A DNA stretch of 64,000 bases from assembly GCA_033557465.1 (NCBI GenBank), contig JAWIIG010000025.1, positions 7,063,001-7,127,000 on the forward strand. The letters run 5' to 3'. The translations under genes were made by a program, and so were the position numbers. The notes beneath the pieces were generated by a model. That model searched no databases, was not told the DNA's origin, and worked only from the letters and a program-made list of their open reading frames with translations. The number at the start of each line of letters is the position of its first letter. Within the stretch, counting starts at the first letter, position 1. Source of the stretch: Ichthyophis bannanicus (lineage: Eukaryota > Chordata > Amphibia > Gymnophiona > Ichthyophiidae). Positions 1-11,078 of the stretch are shown here, piece by piece.

Positions 1-475
1 GCTCTTTAGCCTGGAGAAGAGACGGCTGAGGGGAGATATGATAGAAGTCTATAAATTAATGAACGGAGTGGAACGGGTAAACGTAGATCGATTGTTTACC
101 TTATCAGAATATGGAAAGACTAGGGGACATGCAATGAAGCTACAGGGTAAACTATTTAAGACTAATAAAAGAAAATATTTTTTCACTCAACGTGTAATCA
201 AACTCTGGAATTTGTTACCGGAGGATGTAGTAAAGGCTGTTAGTGTAGCTGGGTTTAAAAAGGTTTGGACAAGTTCCTGGAGGAAAGGTCCATAAACCAT
301 TATTAAGAAGGGACCCAGGATATCAATGCTTGAACCAGTACAAGCATTGTGGAACCTGTGTCCCTTGGGGAAACTGCTAGGTACGTATGACCTAGATTGG
401 CCACTGTTGGAAACAGAATGCTGGGCTTGATGGACCTTGGTCTGACCCAGTATGGCATATCTTATGTTCTTATGT
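1..475 (+). mobile_element. CR1 LINE 3' end (5' cut by window edge)
   Basis: This is the last part of a CR1 reverse-transcriptase ORF plus its 3' UTR. An open frame at 38-295 encodes the typical C-terminal tail (residues such as [17 protein letters not shown]). The 3' UTR ends in the 8-bp repeats TTATGTTC common to CR1. The piece is nearly identical to 32590-33060 and very close to 50700-51190, so it belongs to a young family. A one-base loss near 262, compared with the 32.8-kb copy, puts the last codons out of frame. Confidence 0.9.
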
Positions 476-479
476 GGGA

Positions 480-1310
480 AAAAAACACGGGAAAGGGAGA
501 AGGTGGGTAGGGAGATTTGGTTTCATACCCCAATTTGCTTTAACAAAGAGTTTTCCCCAGGCACCCTTTATAAGGAGTTTAGAAGGTTGAGGGATTGGGG
601 TTTAGAAACAGTGAGGAAAATGTTAAGAGAGGAGGGGAGGGTAAACCAATGGAAGAGCTTGGGGAAGAGTATATATTAGACGAGAGGGCAGGCTATAAAG
701 TGGCAGAAGCAGGGGAGTAGGGGTTTGGATAGGAAATTGTCCCCATTGGAGAGTTTGCATGAGCTGCATAAGAGTGGGGAAGGGGGCTGATGGCTAACCT
801 GTATTGTGTGGATCTCAAGGGGAAGTATAGTTTTCAGAGAGTATGGAAGTGAAACTTAAGGGGACAGGGGTTAGAGAATCAATGGGGCTTGTTTACAAGC
901 CCCAATGTGAAGAAATGTATGAGTCTATGGCAAAAATGAATATCTTGGTTCAGGTGCAAGAAAATTGCTATAAGTTGTTGTATAGAACTTATCTCAGTAT
1001 GGATACGTAGGCTGAATGAGGAGCAGAGGGAGGAGTGCTGGAGAGGTTGTGGACATAAAGGGCTATTTCCACATATATAGTGGGAATGTCTGGTGATATG
1101 GGGTTTCTGGGAGCAGGTATGGAAAGTTTGGGAAGAGATTCTGGTATACTTTGGAGCATAGTCCTGCCTGGGGGTTGTTGACGGCGATGATTGGGGGGGG
1201 GGGGAGCATTGGGGAAGAGCACAAGAAAATGGTTGTATATGGAATAGTGGCAACTAGGAGACTGACTGTGGGGGGCCCACTAGGGATAGCTAAATGATGA
1301 GAGATGACAT
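480..1310 (+). pseudogene. Decayed Tx1-like L1 ORF2 C-terminal region
   Basis: There is no long open frame, but translated pieces around 930-1130 show the Cys/His region seen at the end of Tx1-like L1 ORF2 (CWRGCGHKG followed by a WECL-like stretch and WGFWEQVW). The intact element at 7272-11078 has the same arrangement. Stops and frameshifts are frequent, so this is an old fragment. A G-run lies at 1193-1204. Boundaries are approximate. Confidence 0.55.
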
Positions 1311-1329
1311 ATCACCAGAACCTCAAGAG

Positions 1330-1447
1330 CAATATAACGCAAGATAAAAATATTCTGCAACCTTCAACCTCTACTAGCAACTTCCGACTTCCGCTCAATT
1401 CTTCAGGCACTCTTATTCCCCCTACTAGACTTTTGCAATAGTATATA
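1330..1447 (+). pseudogene. L2-like LINE RT fragment, upstream half
   Basis: The frame reads FRSILQALLFPLLDFCNSIY, the segment just before the C-terminal region of an L2/Rex-like LINE reverse transcriptase. It continues directly at 2188 (QGLPKHSLHQLQ) once the CR1 insertion is skipped. GTATATA at 1441-1447 is the left target duplication of that insertion. Confidence 0.7.
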
Positions 1448-2180
1448 TAGTTACATAGTATATGACGGCAGATAAAGACCAGCATGGTCCATCTAGTCTG
1501 CCCAACAAGGCGGCAAGAGTAGGTGCACTTGCCGCTCCGTGCAGGTCACCTCTCCCCATGCCTTTGTTTAGGGGCGTACCCACCACTCCGTGGAGGTCAC
1601 CCCCATTTGTTCAGATATAAGAGATAGTTATGCTTATTTTGATTTTATCCTGTTGCTACACAGGGATCCACTATGTCTGTCCCATGCCATTTTGAATTCT
1701 GTCACTGTGTTTGCCTCCACCACTTCCAACAGGAGGGCATTCCAAGCATCCACCACCCTTTTAGTGAAAATGTATTTCCTGACATTGACTTTCAGTTTAC
1801 CCTCTTGCAGTAGTTTTACAGCTTCCCCGTCTTTGGAAGAGGTTTGTATGTCCATTAATACTCTTTAAATATTTAAAGGTCTGAATCATATATCCCCTGT
1901 CCCTCCTCTCCTCCAGAGTGTACATATTTAGGTCTTCAAGTCTCTTCTCATAAGTCTTATGACGCAGGCTCCAAATCATTTTGGTCGCCTTCCTCTGAAC
2001 CGCTTCCAGCCTTTTTATATCCTTTGCGCGATACAGTCTCCAAAACAGAACACAATATTCCAAGTGAGGCCTCACCAGTGACTTGTACAGTGGCATTAGT
2101 ATCTCTTCCTTTCTGCTGGTAATTCCTCTCTGTATGCAACCCAGCATCCTTCTGGCTTTTGCCACCGCCTTGTCACACTT
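1448..2180 (-). mobile_element. 5'-truncated CR1 LINE 3' end nested in an L2-like LINE
   Basis: On the minus strand this holds the C-terminal part of a CR1 reverse transcriptase (frames 1797-2165 and 1634-1855, split by a frameshift; residues such as LYKSLVRPHLEYC) and a 3' UTR ending in short TTACATAGTA-type units at 1449-1462. The insertion is bracketed by GTATATA at 1441-1447 and 2181-2187. It belongs to a different CR1 subfamily from the one at 1-475. Confidence 0.85.
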
Positions 2181-2926
2181 GTATATACCAAGGTCTCCCT
2201 AAACATTCACTTCACCAACTACAAATAGCTCAAAACACTGCAGCACGCATCCTAGCAAAAGCAAAAACGAGTGACCACATTACCCCAATATTAAAATATC
2301 TTCACTGGCTACCTGTACTCAGCAGAATCAAATACAAATTAACTATGAAAATATTCAAAACTTTACATGAGCAAACTGCAACGTACTTGAAGTCCCTCAT
2401 TCACACACCAACCATCAACGGAAAAAGGCAAAAATGCAACGAGAATCTCCTCAACCTACCAGCACAAATAACAAAGATGAAACTAAATACTCACATCAGC
2501 ACCTTCTCCACCTACGCACCAGATCTTTGGAATGCACTGCCCAGCGACCTCAGGGAAATACATGAAATAACAAAATTTTGCAAGTATCTCAAGACATTAC
2601 TTTTCAAAGAACATTTCAACAACTAAATGAGATGCCCCCGGGCTATAGCAAACCCATGGACACATACACCACAACCACCCTTCACTTAACCCTGCCCCCT
2701 CCCCCCTCCCCCCCCCCCCTGGCTCAACCTGTACGTAAGTTCTAACTTGTAAATATGGTGTAAACTATAGACTATAGTTAGCATTTGTAATCGCAATGTT
2801 CAATGCTGTTAAGGATGTAAAAGTTCTATATAAACCTGTTAAGTTCTTGTTCCTTGTTAACTGCCTTGATTCCCAGATAAGGTGGTTAAAAAAAACAGTA
2901 AAATAAATAAATAAATATCACATCTA
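2181..2926 (+). pseudogene. L2-like LINE RT C-terminus and 3' UTR
   Basis: The open frame to 2626 encodes a LINE tail: LQIAQNTAARILAK, then DHITPILKYLHWLPV, then APDLWNALPSDLR, which are hallmarks of L2/Rex-like elements. A roughly 290-bp 3' UTR follows, with a C-rich stretch near 2695-2720, ending in AAATA-type repeats at 2899-2917. Codons across the CR1 insertion site are in phase with 1330-1447, so both pieces are one element. The 5' part is absent. Confidence 0.8.
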
Positions 2927-3405
2927 CAGATGGAGTAAAGTTGCTGCTTTAAGGGTACAGCAGGGTACAGCAGTAGGGGAATCATCAGAGGATATGTGCA
3001 GTAATGGAAAAACGTTTGGCACAAAAACGCCAAAGTCAGTGAAGGTGTAATTAAGTTTGGCGAGGCAGAGTGTTGAGATTGGGGATGAGGGCGGGGAATG
3101 GAGAATAAGGGGTGGGTGAAATGGGTTTAGGGAGGGAAGGAGCTATAAGTGGGGGGAGGAGGCAACTATAAGTGGGGGGAGAAGGGTAGGGAGAGGGGTT
3201 GTATTCTAAAATGGATGTGCTGTATTGTGACATTTTTAAGCCTCACCTACGTCTACAAAAGGAGATAGTTGTCCTTTAATGGTTGTTTGATTACTATTTT
3301 ACTCTATTGTGACAGGGAGTGTTTGTCAATGTTTGACAACCTATTGAGTAATTGGTGGCTGTTTTGATATATACGGCAGCACAATGAAAAATAATTTACA
3401 ACATT
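2927..3405. other. No gene recognised; purine-rich stretch
   Basis: No coding or RNA gene is visible. At 3058-3200 the plus strand is strongly G/A-rich with repeated GTGGGGGGAG-like words, a simple-repeat-like tract. Confidence 0.5.
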
Positions 3406-3418
3406 AAATAATACAAGA

Positions 3419-4638
3419 GGGCGTCTTCTCCACCACTCCAACCCGCTGGACACCAGAGCTCGACGCTACTGAAGAGGAGGAGCCCCCGGACACGGCCTCG
3501 ACCTCCTGACCCGGAGGTACTCCCGCGTCTGCTCCCTCCTCCCAATCTCCTCTGGGTTGCGGCGGCAACAGCTGAGCTGGACTCAAATCCACGCTATCAC
3601 TGCTCAGCTCCTCTAAACCACACAGAGGAACCGCTGAAGCCATGTCAGCTGGACGCAGGGTGCAGAAAGGCACAATTGAGGATTGCACCGAACCACCTAA
3701 AGGTGTCGAGGATATCGGGGGCTTCGATGTAGACTGCTTCCTCTTCTTCCCCATTAGTACAGCGTCCACCTCACAACCTCTCCGCTCACCGACAGCCAGC
3801 AACTACTCATCCGCCATCTTGGAACCAACACCATTGTTAGAACCCTTGGCTCTGGTGCGTAAATACCTTGCTGAGGTTCTCCTGATGCCACATGATAATT
3901 TGCCACCCATTGTCAGAGTTCAATATGTTGCTGTTGATTCGGGTTCTGTGGCGGAGGGGGGCTCAGGGGGGAAGGGCGGACCGGGTCAGATGGAATTGTC
4001 TGAATTCCTAGAGTCTTCTTTGGAAGTAGCGACCAGTAGAGCAACTTTGTTAGTCAGCTTTGCTTTTGAATCTGACCGCAATACGGTCCTTAGGCTTTAT
4101 TTCCGTAGATTATCTTTTTCCCAGTTCATGGGCTCAAAAATTTTAGTATTCCCCGACTTGTCAAGGGACACCCAGAAGAGGCGGAAAGAATTTCTGGCTT
4201 TACGCCAGAGAGTTACCACCCTGGGTGCCCAATTTAAATTGAGGTATCTATGTAAATGCGCTGTGCTATATCAAACTAAGCATTTTCCTTTTTTTGAACC
4301 TGTGCAACTTTTGCAATTTCTTCAGGCTAGGGAATAGGGGGGTGAGGGTTTAGCTCCCGTATTGGCTGCCATGTGAGTTATTCTTTGCTCATGAGATGAT
4401 ATTATTTTTCCTTTTTCTTTTATTACCTGTTTGGAACCTTATTGGGGTTGTTTTTTCTTGGGGACTAAATCTTAAATAGGGGATATGTTATTTTGGGTGG
4501 TTGATTAATTATTGCTATTTGGATTTTTTCTTGTTTTCCCCTGTTATTTATTTTGTATGCTGTTTGTATGCTACATATCATTTTTGCTTTTCGAATATTG
4601 TAAATTGCATAAAATTTAAATTAAAAAAAAATAAAATA
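3419..4638 (+). mobile_element. Twin-primed (5'-inverted) L1/Tx1 copy
   Basis: The piece has an A-rich 3' end (4617-4640) and is flanked by AAATAATACAAGA at 3406-3418 and 4639-4651, so it is one retrotransposition event. The left about 410 bp read as L1 5' UTR and ORF1 start on the minus strand (ATG near 3754, MGKKRKQS). The right part reads as the ORF1 C-terminus on the plus strand (to 4337). The switch lies near 3825-3835. ORF2 is absent, so a short or non-autonomous template is also possible. Confidence 0.8.
3831..4337 (+). pseudogene. L1 ORF1p C-terminal fragment
   Basis: ORF1p is the RNA-binding chaperone of L1 elements. This fragment has the C-terminal part: an RRM-like strand (ATLLVSFAFESDRNTVLRLY), then ILVFPDLSRDTQKRRKEF and LGAQFKLRYLCKCAVLY, matching in layout the C-terminal domain of the intact ORF1p at 12378-13211. 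The longer open frame from 3642 is chimeric: its first 60 or so codons are antisense to the inverted ORF1 start. Confidence 0.75.
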
Positions 4639-4712
4639 AAATAATACAAGAAATAATAATTAAAACATTCAACAATACATTTCATAAAAGACATCCAAAA
4701 CAGATTAATACA

Positions 4713-6900
4713 TTACATAGTAACATAGTAACATAGTAAATGACGGCAGATAAAGACCAGTATGGTCCATCTAGTCTGCCCAGTAAGATAGCAAGAGTAG
4801 GTGTACCTGCCGCTCCGTACAGGCCACCCCTCCCCATGTCTTTGTTTTAGGGGTGAACCCACCGCTCCATGTAGGACACCCCTGTATGTTGAGAAATTAG
4901 TTAGTTAAGTTTATTTTGATTTTATCCTGTTGAGGTAAAGGGATCCACTGTGTCTGTCCCATGCCATTTTGAATTCTGTCACTGTATTTGCCCCCACCAC
5001 TTCCATCAGGAGGGCATTCCAAGCATCCACCACCCTTTCAGTGAAGTAGTATTTCCTGACATTGCCTTTCAATTTACTCCCTTGCAGCTTCATGTTATGC
5101 CCTCTAGTTTTATAGCTTCCCCGTCTTTGGAGGAGGTTTGTTTGTTCATTATTTCTCTTTAAGTATTTAAAGGTCTGAATCATATCTCCCCTGTCTCTCC
5201 TCTCCTCCAGAGTGTACATATTTAGGTCTTCAAGTCTCTTCTCATAAGGCTTCTGATGCAGGCTCCAAATCATTTTGGTTGCCTTCTTCTGAACAGTTTC
5301 CATTCTTTTTACATCCTTTGCAAGATATGGTCTCCAAAACTGAACACAGTATTCCAAGTGAGGTCTCACCAGTGACTTATATAGTGGCATTAGTACCTCT
5401 TCCTTTCTGCTGGTAATTCCTCTTTGTATGCAGCCCATCATCCTCCTGGCCTTTGCCACTGCCTTGTCGCACTGTTTTGCCAACTTGAGATCCGCAGAAA
5501 TAATCACACCAAGGTCTTTCTCCTGGTCTGTGCACACCAGCTCTCTCCCCTACCACGTACATTTCACCTGGATTTCTGCTTTCCAAATGCATGACACTGC
5601 ACTACTTCGCATTAAATCTTAACTGCCAAGCATTAGACCATTCTTCCAGCTTTTGTAGATCTTTCCTCATATTATCCACTCCCTCAGGGGAGTTCACTCT
5701 GTTGCAAATTTTTGTGTCATCTGCAAAAAGACAGATTTTCCATGCAGTCCTTCCATGCAGTCCTTCAGCAATATCACTCACAAATACATTGAACAGTGCC
5801 AGGCCCAGGACCGAACCCTGGGGCACCCCGCTAATCACCCTCCTTTCATCCGAGTGAGCGCCATCTACCATCACCTTCTGTCGTCTATCAGTCAACCAAT
5901 TTCTGATCCAGTTCACCACCTTGGGATCCATCCCCAAACTACTGAGTTTATTGATAAGCCTCCTATGAGGAACAGTATCAAATGCTTTGCTGAAATCCAG
6001 ATAGATGACATCCATCGCATGCCCCTGATCTAGTTCTCTGGTCAGCCAGTCAAAGAACTCGATCAGATTTGTTTGGCAAGATCGTTCTTTGGTAAAACCA
6101 TGTTGCCTCGGATCATTCAACCTGTTGGTTTTGAGAAAGTCCACTATTTGCTCTTTCAGAAGCACCTCCATTACTTTTCCTGCCACCGAGGTAAGGCTCA
6201 CGGGCCTGTAGTTTGTCACTTCGTCCCTGTCACCACTTTTGTGAAAAGGTACCACATCTGCCCTTCTCCAGTCCTGAGGAACTACTCCTGTTTCCAAGGA
6301 TTTGTTGAAAACATCCTTTAACAGCCATGCAAGAACCGCTCTGAGCTCTTTCAGTATCCTTGGATGTATCCTATCCGGTCCCATGGCCTTGTTCACTTTC
6401 ATTTTTGCAAGTTGTTCTAACACATCATCTTCTGTAAATGGTGTGGTATCTACTTCATTCCCATTTTTATATTTGGGAGTCACAGATGGCCCTTCTCCAG
6501 GATTTTCTTTAGTAAAAACAGAGCAGAAGTATTTGTTTAGCAATTTTGCTTTTTCAATGTCACTTTCACAAATCTGTTCCCAGCACTTCTGAGTCCTGCA
6601 ATTCCATCTCTGATTTTCCTCCTCTCCTGAATATACCTGAAGAAAGTTTTATCGCCACACTTCACATCTTTAGCCATCTTTTCTTCTGCCTTTCATTTTG
6701 CTTTCCTTATTTTTCTTTTTGTCTCTTTTAGTTTGCTCCTGTATTCCTTACTGTGTTCCTCTGTTTGCAAGCTTTTGAATTTTGTGAAAGCTCTGTTTTT
6801 TGCCTTTATTTGAGCAGCCACTTCTTTGGAGAACCAAATAGGTTTCCTTCTCCTCTTGTTTTTATTTACTTTCCTTACATATTTATCTGTTGCCCCTTTT
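4713..6900 (-). mobile_element. CR1 LINE, 3' part (RT and 3' UTR)
   Basis: This is the downstream half of a long minus-strand CR1. The 3' tail is a run of TTACATAG-like 8-bp units at 4713-4740. The coding region runs upward through the reverse transcriptase to the point where Tx1-L1 entered (target duplication 6887-6900). The upstream half resumes at 13406. Confidence 0.92.
4911..6886 (-). pseudogene. CR1 ORF2 reverse transcriptase (frameshifted)
   Basis: This encodes a LINE reverse transcriptase that copies element RNA at nicked target DNA. The frame at 5602-6543 has the palm: NKAMGPDRIHPRIL, YLDFSKAFDTVPH, SGVPQGSVLG and the catalytic FADDTK. A frameshift near 5597-5602 leads into the thumb and C-terminal part at 4911-5537 (LVRPHLEYC). 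Further upstream at 6545-6886 the linker between endonuclease and RT is readable only in shifting frames. The element cannot make a full protein. Confidence 0.88.
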
Positions 6901-7271
6901 TTTTTTTTTTTTGAAAACTTTATTTATAGATCATCAACAAATAACAATAAACACAGTATCAGGCAAAGAACCCCCGGCAGGGTGTGCTCTTATCCCTGCC
7001 GCAGGGTGAATTACATATGTAATTGTCAAAGACAGCAAACAAACCGTGCCTTATGAAGAAACCAGTGTTTTATACTTTTATTGGCTTCCCCTATACCCCC
7101 CCACTAAACATAAAGGTATAAAAAAAAAAAAAAAAAAAAACACCCACCCCTCCCTCCCCACCTTCCCCAACCCCTCGCCATCTCCATCCACCGCACACCA
7201 GCCAGGCTCGCCCCCAGTAGGAAGAGTCACCCGCTTCATCCCCACGGGCGCCTCCAGTACGCTCTAATATT
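6901..7271 (-). other. Tx1-L1 3' UTR
   Basis: These 370 bp follow the ORF2 stop. They contain a pyrimidine-rich block on the plus strand (7085-7260, with an A-run near 7121-7140), so the RNA would be purine-rich here. An AATAAA-like word lies next to the tail. No gene is present. Confidence 0.7.
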
Positions 7272-10200
7272 CTAGAGACCTACGTTAACTATTTCATTGC
7301 GGCAGCGGGGCTCCAAGTTCTGAATATAGGGTTCCCAGATTAGCATAAAAGTAGCCCATCGTTTAACATGGCTCCGTGCTCTCCAACGTTCTGCCAGCAT
7401 CAATTGGTGAAAACTATTGCGCCACTCCAAGAAGGTCGGCGGGAGCCGCTCTCGCCATCTACGAAGAATTGGGCCCTTCCCCACCAAGCACGGTTTGCGC
7501 ACGAGGAGTCGCGCCCCTCGCCCACTGGGACAAGACAGGTGCAGCTGATCCAAAAGTACCAAAGACCCCGTCCATGGGAAACGCTGTTGCAGCAACCTCG
7601 CTATACAATTACTAATACGTGCCCAATAGGGGCGGAGGCGCCCACATGTCCACCACATGTGGGCTAAGTCCGCCAGAGGTTCGGAACATCGAAGGCATGA
7701 CCCGTCTTGAGTGACATGGCTCCGTAGGGCCCGTCGGGGGGAAAAATGTATACGGGTTAAGGCTTTATACTGAAGTTCCCTCCACCGTGCCCCTTCCACC
7801 AGTAAAGGAATTTGCGCCAAGGCCTTCTGAATGGACCCGACCGGGACCTCCCGCCCCATTTCCCTTGCCCAGGCCTGCTCAACACGTCCGTAATCTGGCA
7901 GTACCCGAAAACAATCCAGTCGGGTCTTCAAACCCGATATCGAAGGAGGGGAGTCCCCCCCGAGACAAAAAAATTCAATAATCTGCGCTGAGCGGTAGTC
8001 CGCTTCAAGGCCCTCTCTGGGCAACGAGGTCACATAATGAGAGAGTTGGAGATATGCGAAAAAGTGGCGGGGCTCCAATTCATATTCAGCACTCAATTCC
8101 GAAAACGATTTACAGGCACCAGACAATCCCACAACGTGGCCCACCAGCCGGATCCCCTTTGCCCTCCAAGACTGGAACCCGCGGGACTCAGAGCCGGGTG
8201 TAAAATTCACATTACCCCCTAAGGGAAGCCAACTCGAGTTCCTCCAGTTCCGATTCCAATAACCGTTCAGTTGTTGCCACGTACGTCGCGCGGATGTCAT
8301 CATCACACTGCGCTTAACACGAGTAGGCAGTTGGGAACTCTCCGCATGTAGAACACCCAACAGGGAAAGTGGGGCCACCGCCGCCATCTCCAGATGTCTC
8401 GGTGTATAGAAGTCCGTCTCGCCCAGCCAGTCACCTACATGGCGTGCCTGGCATGCCAAGGCGTACAGCCACAAGTCCGGCAGCCCAATACCCCCACCCC
8501 GCCAAGGCCCAATCATACGCTTCATCGGGATACGAGCCCTAGCTCCCCTCCATAGAAACCTCTGAATCTCCCTTTCCACGCGCAGGAGGTCGCGGCGATA
8601 CAGCCAAACCGGCAACGTCTGCAGCCAATACAGAATTCGGGGTAGAATCACCATTTTGACTGCTGCCACTCTCCCCAACAGGGACAGTGGCAAAGGAGTC
8701 CAGGCTCGCATCTGGTGGCGGATCCCAGTCAAAATTTTCTCAAAGTTAGTGTTATATAAATCTTGCGGCAGACGTGTCAAAACGATGCCTAGATATACAA
8801 AAGTCTGACCCGCCCATTTTAGAGGAAATTCCCCTGGCCAGCTGTCCCGAAGTTGCCCCGACATATCTAGGGCCTCTGATTTATCTTCATTTATGCGGAG
8901 CCCCGCAAAGCTGCCATAGGCCTCAAATTCCCTCAGTAGCCGCTCCAGCGACTCCCTGGGGGCAAGCAAGTGGACCAGCATGTCATCCGCAAAGGCTGAG
9001 AGTTTGAACTCATGGGCCCCAACCACCACCCCCCTTATGCCCCTGTCGGCTTCTATGCTACGAATTAAGGGGTCCAGAGCCAATACGAATAACAAGGGTG
9101 ACAACGGGCACCCTTGTCTGGTCCCACGGGAGAGAGAAAACTCGTCGGATAAAACCCCATTACAGAACACCCGGGCAGTCGGCTGCACATAGAGGCTCTG
9201 CACCATCTCACAAAAAGGAGTCCCCAAGCCGTAGAGCGGTAACAGGTACTGAAGATATTGCCAGCTAACTCTGTCGAACGCTTTTTCGGCATCAAAGCTC
9301 ACCAAGAGAGAAGGTAGCTGGTGCTGCTGCACCCACTCTATAGACGTTAAGATTTTACGTAAGTTGCGCACCGCGAAGCGCCCCCGGACAAATCCAACCT
9401 GTGACTCATGAACTAAAGCACCCAGCAGGACCGCCAACCGTTCCGCCAAAATCTTTGCCTGCAACTTCAAATCGAAGTTCAACAGGGAGATCGGCCGATA
9501 GGAGGAGGCCCTCAGCGGGTCCTTCCCTGGCTTGGGGATCAGGGTGATGTATGCCTGATTGCCCCCCCAGCGTGGACCGCCCCCCACTGCCCGTCGCTGA
9601 AACGTTTCCACTAGGAGGGGACTCACCCCCGCCGACAGTATCTTATAAAATTCAACCCCATATCCATCGGGACCTGGGGCTTTATAACAGTTCGCGGCCG
9701 AGATCACCTGCTGTACCTCCTGTAAGGTAATGGGTTGCCCCAAATCAACACGTTGCTCCTCGGTCAGCTTGGGCAAATCTAGTCGCCGTAGGTAGTTTTC
9801 CATGCTAGTAGTGGCAGTCTCCTCCGCGGTATAGAGATGTTGAAAGAAATCTCTGAAGAGGGCACTAATCACCGTCCGATTGTTTTGTAATTTTCCTTGA
9901 TCATCTCGGAGAGCTGCCACTAATCGCGAGTCTCGCTGACCTTTCAGACATCTCCCCAACAGTTTACCGGGCTTATCCCCAAAACAATACAGCTTATACT
10001 TATAATACAGTAGGGATTTTTTTGCCCGTTGATGGAGCAATTCATTTAACATGACTTGGAGTTCCCATAATTTCTTTCTAGTATGGGAGGTGGGGGTGCG
10101 CCCATGGAGACGCCGCGCTTGTGCCACCTGTTGTTCGAGTCTAACAACCTGTGCAGCCAGTAGTCTGCGCTTCCGTGCTACATATCCAATGATGTCCCCC

Positions 10201-11078
10201 CGGAGGACTACCTTGGCCGTCTCCCACATCAATTCCGGGTCATCTCGGTGGCCCTGGTGATTCGCTTCAAACTCTCGCCACCGAAGGTTTAGAAATTGGC
10301 GAAAAGGGGCGTCCCTATAAAGTTCCACCGGGAACCGCCATAAGCGAGTCCCGCCCAGGCCTCCCCCCCCGTGCCAGTCAATCCATACCATGGCATGATC
10401 CGAGATCTCCAATGGGCCAATCTGCGCGTCCTCAACAGATGCGAACTGAGTCGCCGAAACCAACAGGTAATCAATGCGGGCGCTAGTTCCATGCGCCCGA
10501 GATACATGGGTAAAATCCCTTTCCGAGGGGTGCAAAAGTCGCCACGGGTCCACTAAGCCCAGCCGAGACTTAAACCTTTGCAACGTACGGGAAAGATTTT
10601 GTCGTTCTCTGGTTCCCATTTCTCTCGAGGTGTCAAGACCTACCTCAAAAACCCCGTTGAAATCGCCGCCCAAAAGCAAGGGCACCTCCGGCAATTGTTC
10701 TACCTGTGCCGCCAGGCGGTGGAAGAATTCAGGATCTGGTGTATTAGGACCATATAAGTTGCCCAAAATTATCAACCAATTCTCCAACGTGCCATGCAGT
10801 AGCAAAAAGCGTCCCCGTGGATCCAGCACCTGTCTTGTTAGTGTGAACCGTATCTTCTTATGAACCAAAATGGCAAGTCCCCCTTTTTTTCCCACTGCTG
10901 GGACATCCCACACCTGGCCCACCCAGTCTCGCTTAAGCTTGGCATGCTCCTCCGCGGTTTGATGGGTTTCCTGTAGTAACGCAATGTCACATCGCTGTCT
11001 TGCGAGCGCTTTAAGTATTTTATATCTCTTGATGGGGCTGCCCAAGCCACAAACATTCCAAGATATAATTTTTACCAC
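7272..11078 (-). CDS. Tx1-like L1 ORF2p: APE endonuclease, reverse transcriptase
   Basis: The 1268-codon frame is uninterrupted. It nicks target DNA and reverse-transcribes L1 RNA in the nucleus. Residues 1-240 form an APE-type endonuclease: MVKIISWNVCGLGS at the start, QETH near 37, GGDFNGV near 137, and a final SDHAMVWI. The RT follows: YRPISLLNFDLKL, SFDAEKAFDRV, GTRQGCPLSPLLF and catalytic AFADDML. The C-terminus carries a Cys/His motif (CLRC, then HMWWTC). The length is normal for this group. The start at 11078 is chosen because its first residues are the first strand of the endonuclease fold. No stop or frameshift was seen; activity is inferred, not shown. Confidence 0.93.
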   Translation of the reverse strand: MVKIISWNVCGLGSPIKRYKILKALARQRCDIALLQETHQTAEEHAKLKRDWVGQVWDVPAVGKKGGLAILVHKKIRFTLTRQVLDPRGRFLLLHGTLENWLIILGNLYGPNTPDPEFFHRLAAQVEQLPEVPLLLGGDFNGVFEVGLDTSREMGTRERQNLSRTLQRFKSRLGLVDPWRLLHPSERDFTHVSRAHGTSARIDYLLVSATQFASVEDAQIGPLEISDHAMVWIDWHGGGGLGGTRLWRFPVELYRDAPFRQFLNLRWREFEANHQGHRDDPELMWETAKVVLRGDIIGYVARKRRLLAAQVVRLEQQVAQARRLHGRTPTSHTRKKLWELQVMLNELLHQRAKKSLLYYKYKLYCFGDKPGKLLGRCLKGQRDSRLVAALRDDQGKLQNNRTVISALFRDFFQHLYTAEETATTSMENYLRRLDLPKLTEEQRVDLGQPITLQEVQQVISAANCYKAPGPDGYGVEFYKILSAGVSPLLVETFQRRAVGGGPRWGGNQAYITLIPKPGKDPLRASSYRPISLLNFDLKLQAKILAERLAVLLGALVHESQVGFVRGRFAVRNLRKILTSIEWVQQHQLPSLLVSFDAEKAFDRVSWQYLQYLLPLYGLGTPFCEMVQSLYVQPTARVFCNGVLSDEFSLSRGTRQGCPLSPLLFVLALDPLIRSIEADRGIRGVVVGAHEFKLSAFADDMLVHLLAPRESLERLLREFEAYGSFAGLRINEDKSEALDMSGQLRDSWPGEFPLKWAGQTFVYLGIVLTRLPQDLYNTNFEKILTGIRHQMRAWTPLPLSLLGRVAAVKMVILPRILYWLQTLPVWLYRRDLLRVEREIQRFLWRGARARIPMKRMIGPWRGGGIGLPDLWLYALACQARHVGDWLGETDFYTPRHLEMAAVAPLSLLGVLHAESSQLPTRVKRSVMMTSARRTWQQLNGYWNRNWRNSSWLPLGGNVNFTPGSESRGFQSWRAKGIRLVGHVVGLSGACKSFSELSAEYELEPRHFFAYLQLSHYVTSLPREGLEADYRSAQIIEFFCLGGDSPPSISGLKTRLDCFRVLPDYGRVEQAWAREMGREVPVGSIQKALAQIPLLVEGARWRELQYKALTRIHFSPRRALRSHVTQDGSCLRCSEPLADLAHMWWTCGRLRPYWARISNCIARLLQQRFPWTGSLVLLDQLHLSCPSGRGARLLVRKPCLVGKGPILRRWRERLPPTFLEWRNSFHQLMLAERWRARSHVKRWATFMLIWEPYIQNLEPRCRNEIVNVGL

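Noticed and set aside
879..1253. 124-codon minus-strand frame
   Set aside because: Low-complexity translation antisense to the decayed L1 ORF2 segment.
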